64,000 nt of DNA, taken from JBCAXA01 sp038534295 (GTDB lineage Bacteria; Pseudomonadota; Gammaproteobacteria; Steroidobacterales; Woeseiaceae). The DNA is taken from NCBI GenBank assembly GCA_038534295.1, contig JBCAXA010000001.1:992001-1056000 (forward strand), read 5' to 3'. Each line of letters starts with the position of its first letter. The stretch's first letter is position 1. The notes beneath the pieces are model-generated. The model ran no database searches. It saw only the letters and a list, made by a program, of their open reading frames with translations, and was not told the origin of the DNA. Made by a program: the position numbers and the translations under genes. Shown piece by piece: positions 1 to 7,660 of this stretch.

Positions 1-1
1 C

Positions 2-706
2 CCGTCAAGCGGCGGCGCCTACTCGATCAATCGCGGCCTGTGGGGGGTAACGATCGGTGGGCGCGAAACGCTGACGTCGGTCGGCAGCATTCCGGAACAA
101 GCCTGGGTGCTGTCGGCCGGCGCGCTTCGTCGCAACGACACCGAGACGCTCCGAATTCGCTTTGCGCATGGCGAACCCGTAGCGCTCGACGAAAAAGCGC
201 TGGAACCCGTCGCGTTGATCGAAACGCTCGAAACGATCGGCGGCCGCTTCGGCGTGGGTCGCGGTATCCATGTCGGCGATACCATTCTTGGTACGAAAGG
301 CCGTGTTGCCTTCGAGGCACCGGCTGCCGACATCTTGCTGACTGCGCACCGCGAGCTCGAGAAGCTCACGCTGTCGGCGGCGCAGGCGCGCGTCAAAGAG
401 TCGCTGGCGCTCACCTATGGCGATCTCGTCCACGAAGGTCAAACGCTGGACCCGGCGTGCCGCGACATCGAAGCGCTGCTCGCCTCGTCGCAGCGCACCG
501 TCAGCGGCACGGTCACCGTCGAACTCGGCCCGGGTCGAGTTTTTGTCACCGGCGTCGAGTCGCCCCACTCCTTGCTCGCCGCTAGTCGCGGCGTTTATGG
601 CGAGGCTGCCGGCGAATGGACCGCCGCCGACGCACTCGGCTTTTCCCGCATTCGCGCGCTGCCCGGCGTATTGCTGCATCGGGCCGTCGGCGACGTGCCG
701 ACATGA
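2..706 (+). CDS. argG: Argininosuccinate synthase, C-terminal part (5' end outside window)
   Basis: This reading frame is open from the first bases and encodes the C-terminal 234 residues of argininosuccinate synthase, which joins citrulline and aspartate using ATP in the penultimate step of arginine synthesis. The opening residues carry the family signature YSINRGLWG followed by a Gly-Gly-Arg-Glu-Thr segment, and the rest follows the synthase/multimerisation domain. The start codon lies upstream of the window. Its TGA (704-706) overlaps the ATG of the next gene (703-705), so the two are probably translationally coupled. The family call is firm; only the N-terminal nucleotide-binding half cannot be checked. 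Confidence 0.93.
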   Translation, partial: PSSGGAYSINRGLWGVTIGGRETLTSVGSIPEQAWVLSAGALRRNDTETLRIRFAHGEPVALDEKALEPVALIETLETIGGRFGVGRGIHVGDTILGTKGRVAFEAPAADILLTAHRELEKLTLSAAQARVKESLALTYGDLVHEGQTLDPACRDIEALLASSQRTVSGTVTVELGPGRVFVTGVESPHSLLAASRGVYGEAAGEWTAADALGFSRIRALPGVLLHRAVGDVPT

Positions 707-1761
707 AGAGCATCAGCGTCGACAAGATCGCGTCGGTTGCCGAGCACAACGAACTATCGCGCGAGATTCGGCTCGCTAGCGACATTCCGTGCGAAGAAGG
801 CGTGCTGATTGCCGGCGAGATTCTCAACAACAAGACACGCTACAACGTGCTCGAGCTGACCAGCGGACGTATGGCGGCGGTCAAACGCGGCGACATCGTG
901 ATCGGTGCGCTCGGTTTCCGAAATGCCCTGTTCGGCTACTCGGGTCACCTCCCCGAGCAGCTGGCAGTCGGTGACACGCTGCAGCTCCTGAACATTGGCG
1001 GGGTCATCGGTGCGTGCGACTCGGTCAACCCGGAGCTCGGCGATCCTTTCGATTGCCGTGTCCTTGGCACCGTGCTGCACTTCCCGTATCTCGGCGAGCG
1101 AATCGGTGTACCGGCGCGTATCGGCCGATTTCCATTGGACACCAGCGCAACGCTCGACACCCGCGGGGTGCCGGTCATTGCGCTCGCCGGTACGACGATG
1201 GACTCGGGCAAAACGGCCGCGGCCAGCGCCATCGTCAGTCGGTTGCGCCAACGCGGCCTCACCATCGGCGGCGGCAAGACCACGGGCGTGGCGCTGCGCC
1301 GCGATGTGCTCGCCATGCAGGACGCCGGCGCGAGCGATGCGCTGCTGTTCAGCGATTTCGGCGTCGTTACGACCTCGGCCAGCACCGGGCCGGCGTTGAC
1401 ACGCGCCATCGTCAATCGCCTCGCGCAGAACCGTCCCGACGTCATCGTCATCGAACTCGGTGACGGTCTACTCGGCAGCTATGGCGTCGAAGCGATTTTG
1501 AATTCCGACGACATCCGCGCCGGGCTCACGGCCGTCGTGCTGTGCGCCAACGACCCGGTCGGCGCATGGGGCGGCACGAAGCTGTTGCGCGAGCGCTTCG
1601 GCATTGAACCCGCGGTGGTCACGGGACCGGCATCGGATAATCAGGTCGGTATCGACATTGTGCATCGCTCGACCGGGCTGACGGCCATCAATGCGCTCAC
1701 CAACGCCGTCGCGCTGGGCGATTTCGTGGCAGGCGCCGCCGGACTGGGCGAAGCGTCATGA
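703..1761 (+). CDS. Uncharacterised P-loop NTPase within the arginine operon (DUF1611 / dethiobiotin-synthetase-like)
   Basis: A 352-residue cytoplasmic protein of unknown function. The N-terminal half (about 1-150) looks like an all-beta domain with no motif I recognise. The C-terminal half begins with a Walker A loop GTTMDSGKT (163-171), followed by a conserved KTTG segment (192-195) and an acidic ELGDG turn (251-255). This layout recalls SIMIBI-class P-loop enzymes such as dethiobiotin synthetase and the DUF1611 family, which is an inference from motif spacing only. ATG 703 overlaps the argG stop, and its own TGA overlaps the ATG of argC (ATGA at 1758-1761), so it is embedded in the arg operon rather than just nearby. 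A role in arginine synthesis, such as ATP-dependent acyl transfer or ligation or regulation, is a guess. Confidence 0.85.
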   Translation: MKSISVDKIASVAEHNELSREIRLASDIPCEEGVLIAGEILNNKTRYNVLELTSGRMAAVKRGDIVIGALGFRNALFGYSGHLPEQLAVGDTLQLLNIGGVIGACDSVNPELGDPFDCRVLGTVLHFPYLGERIGVPARIGRFPLDTSATLDTRGVPVIALAGTTMDSGKTAAASAIVSRLRQRGLTIGGGKTTGVALRRDVLAMQDAGASDALLFSDFGVVTTSASTGPALTRAIVNRLAQNRPDVIVIELGDGLLGSYGVEAILNSDDIRAGLTAVVLCANDPVGAWGGTKLLRERFGIEPAVVTGPASDNQVGIDIVHRSTGLTAINALTNAVALGDFVAGAAGLGEAS

Positions 1762-2810
1762 CGCTAGTGCCGACCGTTGTCATCGGCGCTACCGGCTATG
1801 TCGGGGCGGAAATGCTGCGCCTGGTTATGCAACACCCAAATTTTGCGCTGGCGCATGCGGTCAGCCGCAACGCCGAGCAGCCAACCATCGGTGCGACGTT
1901 CCCACATCTCGAACCGATCTTCGAAGACCGACCGTTCACGCGTTTCGAGGAGGCGGTCGAATTCGTCGCGGCGGCAACGGGGCCGGTCGCGGTATTCGCC
2001 GCAGGCCCGCATGGCCAGTCAGCGGCGTTGTTGGCTGAGATTGCTGGCGCCGGCAACGAACAGCTGCACGTCGTCGATGTGTCGGCCGATTTTCGCTTTG
2101 CCGATCGCGACCGGTACGAACGCATCTACGGTGTCGAACACGGCGCGCCCGACTGGCTGGCGAAATTTACGTCCGCACCGCCCGAGCTGCTTGGCGAGGC
2201 GAACACGCCGCATGTCGGTCATCCAGGCTGCTTCGCCACGGCCATGCTGCTGGCTGCCGCACCGCTGGTCGCTGCGGAGCTTGCCGACGGTGAGCTGTTT
2301 CTGACCGGTATCACCGGCAGCACCGGCTCCGGCAAATCACCGATCGCAACGACCCACCATCCCGAACGCAACGCCAATTTGTACGCGTACAAGCCACTGG
2401 CGCATCGCCACGCGCCCGAGGTCGAAAGCGTGCTGGCGCATTGCACCGGCAGCGAGGTGCGTGTGCGCTTCGTACCGCACTCTGGCCCGTTCGCCCGCGG
2501 CATCGTCGTCAACTTGCAGGCGCGCCTAAACGCGCCCATCGCCACCGGCGAGCTTCGCGAGCGTTACGCGGCCTACTACGGCAACGCGCCATTCGTACGA
2601 TTGAGCGACACCGGTGCGCGCTTGGGTTCGGTGGTTGGCAGCAACTACGCCGTCATCAGCGTTGCCAGCGATGGCGCTACGGTGGCCGTCAGCTGCGCCA
2701 TCGACAATCTCATTAAGGGTGCTGCCGGCGGTGCAATTCAGTGGATGAATCGTCTGCACGGCTTCGATGAAGCAACCGGCCTAGTCACACCCGCGATGGC
2801 GTGGACCTGA
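1758..2810 (+). CDS. argC: N-acyl-gamma-glutamyl-phosphate reductase
   Basis: A 350-residue NADPH-dependent reductase that converts N-acyl-gamma-glutamyl phosphate to the semialdehyde, the third step of arginine synthesis. The N-terminal Rossmann motif is GATGYVGAE (10-18), and the catalytic cysteine is Cys158 in the segment GHPGC. The segment GSTGSGKSP is typical of ArgC. The length is normal for the family. It starts with the ATGA overlap from the P-loop gene and stops 2 nt before the argD ATG. Because the downstream carbamoyltransferase may be succinyl-specific, the acyl group handled here could be acetyl or succinyl; the sequence alone does not decide. Confidence 0.95.
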   Translation: MTLVPTVVIGATGYVGAEMLRLVMQHPNFALAHAVSRNAEQPTIGATFPHLEPIFEDRPFTRFEEAVEFVAAATGPVAVFAAGPHGQSAALLAEIAGAGNEQLHVVDVSADFRFADRDRYERIYGVEHGAPDWLAKFTSAPPELLGEANTPHVGHPGCFATAMLLAAAPLVAAELADGELFLTGITGSTGSGKSPIATTHHPERNANLYAYKPLAHRHAPEVESVLAHCTGSEVRVRFVPHSGPFARGIVVNLQARLNAPIATGELRERYAAYYGNAPFVRLSDTGARLGSVVGSNYAVISVASDGATVAVSCAIDNLIKGAAGGAIQWMNRLHGFDEATGLVTPAMAWT

Positions 2811-2812
2811 GC

Positions 2813-3967
2813 ATGACGAGCGCCGTTCAGCACGAGGCCGGCGTCATGATGCCGGTTTACCCGCAGCTCGACCTCGAAGTCGCCGGCGCCGACGGCGTTT
2901 TTTTGCACACGGCGGACGGCGCGCGCGTGTTGGATATGTACGGCGGTCACGCCGTTTGCGCGCTCGGCTACAACCACCCAGCGCTAAATGCAGCCCTGGC
3001 CGGTGCGCTGCCGCACTTTCAATCGAATGCGGTGGCCCTGCACGAACGTGCCGCGGCGGCCGAAGCGCTGCTCGGTCTTGCGCCCGGCAACATGGCGCGG
3101 GTGTTCTTCGCGAACTCAGGTGCCGAGGTCAACGAGAACGCATTGCGTATTGCCTGTCTCGCCACCGGTCGACGCGAGATTGTCGCGGTCGAGCACAGTT
3201 TCCACGGACGAACGGCCGCGGCCGGCGCCGTAACCTGGGGCAGCGCGAAGCGCTGGTACGCCTTTCCCGACACGCCGTTCGACGTTCGCTTCGTGCCCCG
3301 CGACGACGTCGCCGCGGCCCGAGCGGCGATCACCGGCGCGACGGCGGCCGTCATCGTCGAGCCGGTCCAGGGCGTTGCCGGCGCTTACGATTTTTCGGCC
3401 GAGTTCCTTACCGCGCTCACCGACACGGCCAATGCCAACGGCGCGCTCCTGATCGCCGATGAAGTGCAGTCCGGCTGCGGACGCTCCGGTTACGGCTTCG
3501 CCGCCGAGCGTTTCGGCCTCGCGGCGGACATGATTACCAGCGCCAAATCGCTCGGCGGCGGGTTTCCTTGCGCGGCGCTGTTGACCAGCGCCGAGGTTGC
3601 CGCGGAGCTTCGTCATGGCGATCTCGGCACGACCTTCGGCGGCGGCCCGATGGCGGCCCGCGCCATCCGCGCCGTCATCGAGACCATCGAGCGCGAGCAG
3701 CTGCTCGGTAACGTGTTGGCGCGCGAGCAGGAGCTAAAGGCTCTGGTGGGAGTCGGACCGGTTGAGCGCGTTTCCGGCCTCGGTCTGCTGCTCGGCCTGC
3801 ACATGCGTGGCGATACGCGCGCCATTCGCCGCGCCTTGCTCGACGACGGCATTTTGACCGGCTCGAGCGCCGACCCGCAGGTCGTGCGTTTGCTGCCGCC
3901 GCTTACGCTCGCCGCAGAGCATGTCGCGATGCTGACCGAATCACTGACCAAACTGGGTAGCTCCTGA
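2813..3967 (+). CDS. argD: N-acylornithine aminotransferase (class III, PLP)
   Basis: A 384-residue class III aminotransferase that turns the N-acylglutamate semialdehyde into N-acylornithine with glutamate as amino donor. Visible family features are the NSGAEVNE substrate segment (101-108), the DEVQ cofactor aspartate (216-219) and the PLP lysine Lys245 in SAKSLGGG. The frame could start at GTG 2801 inside argC, but ATG 2813, 2 nt after the argC stop, fits better. The TGA shares its final A with the next ATG (TGATG at 3965-3969). ArgD enzymes of this family often also act on succinyl substrates (established for the family), so it does not settle which acyl group is used. Confidence 0.94.
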   Translation: MTSAVQHEAGVMMPVYPQLDLEVAGADGVFLHTADGARVLDMYGGHAVCALGYNHPALNAALAGALPHFQSNAVALHERAAAAEALLGLAPGNMARVFFANSGAEVNENALRIACLATGRREIVAVEHSFHGRTAAAGAVTWGSAKRWYAFPDTPFDVRFVPRDDVAAARAAITGATAAVIVEPVQGVAGAYDFSAEFLTALTDTANANGALLIADEVQSGCGRSGYGFAAERFGLAADMITSAKSLGGGFPCAALLTSAEVAAELRHGDLGTTFGGGPMAARAIRAVIETIEREQLLGNVLAREQELKALVGVGPVERVSGLGLLLGLHMRGDTRAIRRALLDDGILTGSSADPQVVRLLPPLTLAAEHVAMLTESLTKLGSS

Positions 3968-4968
3968 TGCAAGCCTTCAACGACCTCGCCGCGATCGACA
4001 CGGAACATGTCGAAGCCCTACTCGCCCTCGCCAATCGGCTGGAAAAGCACCCCGAACCGCGCGCGCTCGAGGGCAAAGTGCTCGCCCTGTTGTTTTTGAG
4101 TCCGTCGCTACGCACGCTGGCGTCGTTTCAGGCAGCCATGGTCCGACTCGGCGGCGGCGCGTTTGTGATCTCGCCCGATATGTCGATTCACGGCCTAGAA
4201 AGCCGTCCCGGAATCGTTATGGACGGCACGGCCGCTGAGCACATTCGCGAAGCGGTACCGGTGATCGCCTCGTACGGCGATGCCATCGGCATTCGTGCCT
4301 TTGCTGAACGCAAAAGCCTGGCGGACGATTTGGCCGAGACGGAATTTCGGTCGCTGACCGATCTGATCGACACGCCTTACATCAACATGGAATCGGCGAT
4401 GAACCATCCGTGCCAGAGTCTCGCTGACTGGAAAACGCTGGACGATCTCGGTATCGGCCGCAACGGCAACAAGTTCGTGCTGTCGTGGGCCTGGCATCCG
4501 AAAGCGCTGCCGCTGGCGGTGCCCTCGGCGACGGTCGCGATGGCTGCGCAGCGCGGCATGGATGTCACGGTCCTGCGGCCGGAAGGTTTCGAACTGCCCG
4601 AACCCGTCATGCAGCGGGCCCGCGAGCTTGCCGCGACCAGCGGCGGCAGCGTCAGCGAGACGACCGATCGTCGCGAAGCCATGGAAGATGCCACTGTTAT
4701 TTACGCAAAAAGCTGGTCGTCGACGGCAGCCTACGGCGATAAGCTGGCCGATGAGAAGCTGCGCCGCGACCTCGTCGACTGGTGTGTCGACGAACCTTGG
4801 TTCGAGCCGGCCCAAAGCGACTGCAAATTCATGCACTGCCTGCCGGTCCGGCGCGGCGTCGTCGTGACCGACCGAATTCTCGACGGTCCCCGCAGTGTCG
4901 TCATCGCCGAGGCGCGCAATCGTATGCTGGCGCAAATGGCCGTGTTGCACGAAATGATGGGAGCCTGA
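3967..4968 (+). CDS. argF': N-acylornithine carbamoyltransferase, succinyl-type residues (SOTCase-like)
   Basis: A 333-residue transcarbamylase that makes N-acylcitrulline from N-acylornithine and carbamoyl phosphate. Carbamoyl-phosphate residues are in SPSLRT (45-50), HPCQ (147-150) and HCLP (290-293). Compared from memory with the two known acyl types, it has the LPLAVP and RPEGFEL segments of the Bacteroides N-succinylornithine enzyme. At the position that is Glu92 in the Xanthomonas N-acetylornithine enzyme and Pro90 in the succinyl enzyme it has Ala90 (DGTAAEH). It also lacks the lysine (Lys302 in Xanthomonas) after HCLP, having Val instead. The second Arg of the classic SxRTR loop is Leu here. 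It is not an ordinary ornithine carbamoyltransferase. The specificity for succinyl-ornithine is inference. Confidence 0.88.
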   Translation: MQAFNDLAAIDTEHVEALLALANRLEKHPEPRALEGKVLALLFLSPSLRTLASFQAAMVRLGGGAFVISPDMSIHGLESRPGIVMDGTAAEHIREAVPVIASYGDAIGIRAFAERKSLADDLAETEFRSLTDLIDTPYINMESAMNHPCQSLADWKTLDDLGIGRNGNKFVLSWAWHPKALPLAVPSATVAMAAQRGMDVTVLRPEGFELPEPVMQRARELAATSGGSVSETTDRREAMEDATVIYAKSWSSTAAYGDKLADEKLRRDLVDWCVDEPWFEPAQSDCKFMHCLPVRRGVVVTDRILDGPRSVVIAEARNRMLAQMAVLHEMMGA

Positions 4969-4969
4969 C

Positions 4970-5890
4970 GTGGCGAGCAGTCACGAAAAAACCATTGTTG
5001 TCTCGGCGCTAAAACACGCCGCACCGTACATTCGGCTATTCAAACGCAAGGTGTTCGTGTTGAAAGCCGGCGGCGAGGTTTTCGCGAACGCCGAAACCAC
5101 CCGCGCGCTGATGGAACAGGTCGGGCTCCTGCATCAGGTCGGCATCCGCGTTGTGTTCGTGCACGGCGGCGGCCCACAGTCGACCGAACTGGCGGCTGCG
5201 CTCGGCGTCGACGCACAATTCGTCGACGGCCGTCGGGTCACCGACGACGGCAGTCTCGCCGTTGCCACCATGGTGTTGAACGGGCAAATCAACACCCGCA
5301 TTCTTGCTGTCTGTCGCGACCTCGGGATACCGGCGGTTGGCATGAGCGGTGTCGACGCCGGGTTGATTGCGGCGCACCGCCGCCCGCCCGTGCCGACGTC
5401 GTCGGGCACCGTCGACTACGGCCATGTCGGCGACATCGACGGCGTCAATGCCGACGTGCTGCAAAAACAGCTCGATAACGGCCTGATGCCCGTGGTCAGC
5501 CCGCTGTCGGCCGACTCGGCCGGCGAACTGTTGAACATCAACGCCGATACGGTAGCGGCCGCAATCGCCGCCGAACTCGACGCCGAAAAGCTCATCCTCT
5601 GCACCGGTGCGCCTGGCATCCTCGACGATGCGAACGACGCGAGCTCGCTCATTTCGTACATCGATTCGAAAGGTCTCGCTGCGCTTCGCGACAGCGGCAA
5701 GCTCGCCGACGGCATGCTGCCGAAAGCGCGCGCGATCGAGCGTGCCTTGGCGGGCGGCGTGCAGCGTGTCCACGTGATTTCGCACCGGCTCGCCGATTCA
5801 CTGTTGCTCGAGGTATTCACCAACGAAGGTACCGGCACGCTGGTCGTCAACGACATCGCCGCGCTGACCCCGGCTGAGCAGGCGTCGTGA
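4970..5890 (+). CDS. argB: N-acylglutamate kinase
   Basis: A 306-residue amino-acid kinase that phosphorylates N-acetyl- (or N-succinyl-) glutamate, usually the committed and arginine-inhibited step. It shows LKAGGEVF (Lys32 region, phosphate binding), HGGGPQ (65-70, substrate binding) and, near the C-terminus, a SDGxxPK-like ADGMLPKA segment. It starts at GTG 4970, 1 nt after the previous stop, and its end overlaps the argH GTG (GTGA). Unlike the Xanthomonas type, it has no fused GNAT acetyltransferase domain, so acylation of glutamate must be done by another protein outside the window. Confidence 0.94.
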   Translation: MASSHEKTIVVSALKHAAPYIRLFKRKVFVLKAGGEVFANAETTRALMEQVGLLHQVGIRVVFVHGGGPQSTELAAALGVDAQFVDGRRVTDDGSLAVATMVLNGQINTRILAVCRDLGIPAVGMSGVDAGLIAAHRRPPVPTSSGTVDYGHVGDIDGVNADVLQKQLDNGLMPVVSPLSADSAGELLNINADTVAAAIAAELDAEKLILCTGAPGILDDANDASSLISYIDSKGLAALRDSGKLADGMLPKARAIERALAGGVQRVHVISHRLADSLLLEVFTNEGTGTLVVNDIAALTPAEQAS

Positions 5891-7086
5891 GTCGCGGCCG
5901 ACTGTGGGACAAAGGCAGCGCGCTCGACGCCCGTGTGCTCGAGTTTACGGCCGGGGAAGACCATCGACTGGACGCCCGACTCGTTGCGTACGACGTGCGC
6001 GCATCGATCGCGCACGCCCGTATGCTGGCAAGCGCCGGTTACATCGACGCGGCCGACCTTGCGCGCATCGAAACCGGCTTGACCGGGCTCGCAGAGTCCT
6101 TTGCCGCCGGCGAGTGGCACATCGAACTCGATGACGAAGACGTGCACACCGCACTCGAACGCCGCCTGACCGATGCGATCGGCGACGCCGGCAAACGGGT
6201 GCATCTCGGCCGCTCACGCAACGATCAGGTGCTCGCCGCACTGCGCCTGTACCTCATCGACGTTATCGAGGACCTCGGCGCGGCGATCGACGCAACAATC
6301 GACGCGTTGGCGGCGCTTCGCGAACGCGACGGTGCAATCCAGTTGCCCGGCTACACGCACATGCAACAGGCCATGCCGTCGTCGGTCGCGCTCTGGTGCG
6401 ACGGTTTCGCGGCCGAACTCAACGATGATCGCGACGGCCTGGCTAGCGCGCGCCGGCGCATCGACAAGAATCCCTTGGGCAGCGCGGCCGGCTACGGCAC
6501 GCCCGGTGTCGACATCGATCGCGAGCAGACCCGTGCTGAGCTCGGCTTTGCCGTCGTCCACGCGCCGGTAACGGCGGTGCAACTCTCGCGCGGCAAAGCG
6601 GAAGCCGGGTTGCTGTTCGAACTCGTGCAGATCACCGGCGATCTGTCGCGCATTGCCAGCGACCTGTTGCTGTTCTACACGCAAGAGTTTGCCTACGTGT
6701 CGCTGCCCGATGAGCTCACCACCGGTTCATCGATCATGCCGCAAAAGCGCAACCCGGACGTGCTCGAACTGCTGCGCGCCGCGCCGGCGACGACAATCGC
6801 GGCGCTCAACGAAGCGCTGACCATTACCGCCAAGCTGCCGTCCGGCTACCACCGCGATCTGCAGCGACTGAAGGCGCCGCTGTTTCGCGGTATCGATCTG
6901 GCCGGCGACGCGCTGGCCTTGATGGCCGCCATGCTGAGCGGTGTGCGCTTTCGGCCCGAGCAGATTCGACTCGACCCTGGCACCGGCGCGGCCGAGGCGG
7001 CCAACCGCTTGGTGGCCGACGAAGGCATGGCGTTTCGCGATGCGTACCGCACGGTTGCGCAGAAATTTGGCGGCGACCAGCAATGA
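5887..7086 (+). CDS. argH: Argininosuccinate lyase, short C-terminus
   Basis: A 399-residue fumarase-superfamily lyase that splits argininosuccinate into arginine and fumarate. Conserved boxes are GRSRND (108-113), GYTHMQ (155-160) and the superfamily signature GSSIMPQKRNP (280-290). The protein stops about 18 residues after the AFRDAY segment, roughly 55-65 residues earlier than the E. coli enzyme, so much of the small C-terminal domain is missing. The start is GTG 5887, in a GTGA overlap with argB, and the stop overlaps the next ATG. No argE/dapE-type deacylase gene lies between argB and argH. Confidence 0.94.
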   Translation: MSRGRLWDKGSALDARVLEFTAGEDHRLDARLVAYDVRASIAHARMLASAGYIDAADLARIETGLTGLAESFAAGEWHIELDDEDVHTALERRLTDAIGDAGKRVHLGRSRNDQVLAALRLYLIDVIEDLGAAIDATIDALAALRERDGAIQLPGYTHMQQAMPSSVALWCDGFAAELNDDRDGLASARRRIDKNPLGSAAGYGTPGVDIDREQTRAELGFAVVHAPVTAVQLSRGKAEAGLLFELVQITGDLSRIASDLLLFYTQEFAYVSLPDELTTGSSIMPQKRNPDVLELLRAAPATTIAALNEALTITAKLPSGYHRDLQRLKAPLFRGIDLAGDALALMAAMLSGVRFRPEQIRLDPGTGAAEAANRLVADEGMAFRDAYRTVAQKFGGDQQ

Positions 7087-7505
7087 TCTGGTTCGGCGGC
7101 CAGTGCCCATCGCTCGACGCGATCAATCGGCTCGAGGACGAGACCTTGGCGTCGCATCTCGGCATTCGCTTTACCGCCATCGACGATGACTCACTGACTG
7201 CGTCGATGCCGGTCCGGCGCAGCAATTGCCAGCCTTACGGCATTCTGCACGGCGGCGCATCGGCTGTGTTGATCGAGACGCTCGGCAGTGTCGGTGCCGC
7301 GCTCACGATCGACCTCAGCACAAAACGGCCGGTTGGCCTCGAAATCAACGCCAACCACTTGCGCTCGGTTGCCAGTGGCCACGTCCACGGCACGGCACGC
7401 GCGCTGCACCGCGGCCGACGCACGCAGGTCTGGGACGTTGACATTCGCGACGACGACGCGAGACTTTGTTGCTCTGGCCGACTGACGATCGCACTGATCG
7501 ACTGA
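7083..7505 (+). CDS. PaaI/EntH-like hotdog thioesterase
   Basis: A 140-residue single hotdog-fold protein, the usual size for the PaaI/YbdB/MenI thioesterase group that hydrolyses acyl-CoA or aryl-CoA esters. The family active-site helix is visible as HGGASAVLIE (His56 to Glu65). The ATG overlaps the argH stop (ATGA 7083-7086). The placement suggests a housekeeping acyl-CoA thioesterase transcribed with arg and polA. One speculative link is recycling of acyl-CoA used in the acylated arginine pathway; nothing in the sequence proves that. Confidence 0.85.
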   Translation: MIWFGGQCPSLDAINRLEDETLASHLGIRFTAIDDDSLTASMPVRRSNCQPYGILHGGASAVLIETLGSVGAALTIDLSTKRPVGLEINANHLRSVASGHVHGTARALHRGRRTQVWDVDIRDDDARLCCSGRLTIALID

Positions 7506-7513
7506 GACATCCC

Positions 7514-7660
7514 ATGCTTCGAATGCTGCCGTGGACGCTGCTGTTTGCAACGCTGGCTGCCTGCGGCCAGAAGGGGCCGCTGTACCTGCCGGACGACGTC
7601 GAACCCGCACCGGCGGTCGCAACACCGGCCGAGGACGACGACGAGACCGACGAATCGTGA
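7514..7660 (+). CDS. lptM: LptM (YifL)-type small lipoprotein
   Basis: A 48-residue lipoprotein precursor. A short hydrophobic signal ends in the lipobox LAAC (lipidated Cys17), immediately followed by GQKGPLYLP, the conserved mature N-terminus of the LptM/YifL family. The family assists disulfide maturation of the LPS translocon LptD-LptE at the outer membrane. The rest is a short acidic tail (DDDETDES). ATG 7514 lies 8 nt after the thioesterase stop, and its stop overlaps the polA GTG. In many gammaproteobacteria lptM precedes lysA-dapF; here polA takes that place. Confidence 0.87.
   Translation: MLRMLPWTLLFATLAACGQKGPLYLPDDVEPAPAVATPAEDDDETDES

Noticed and set aside
4195..4950. A 251-codon minus-strand frame inside the carbamoyltransferase gene
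   Set aside because: The opposite strand has the complete HCLP and SLRT carbamoyl-phosphate motifs; the mirror frame has no support.
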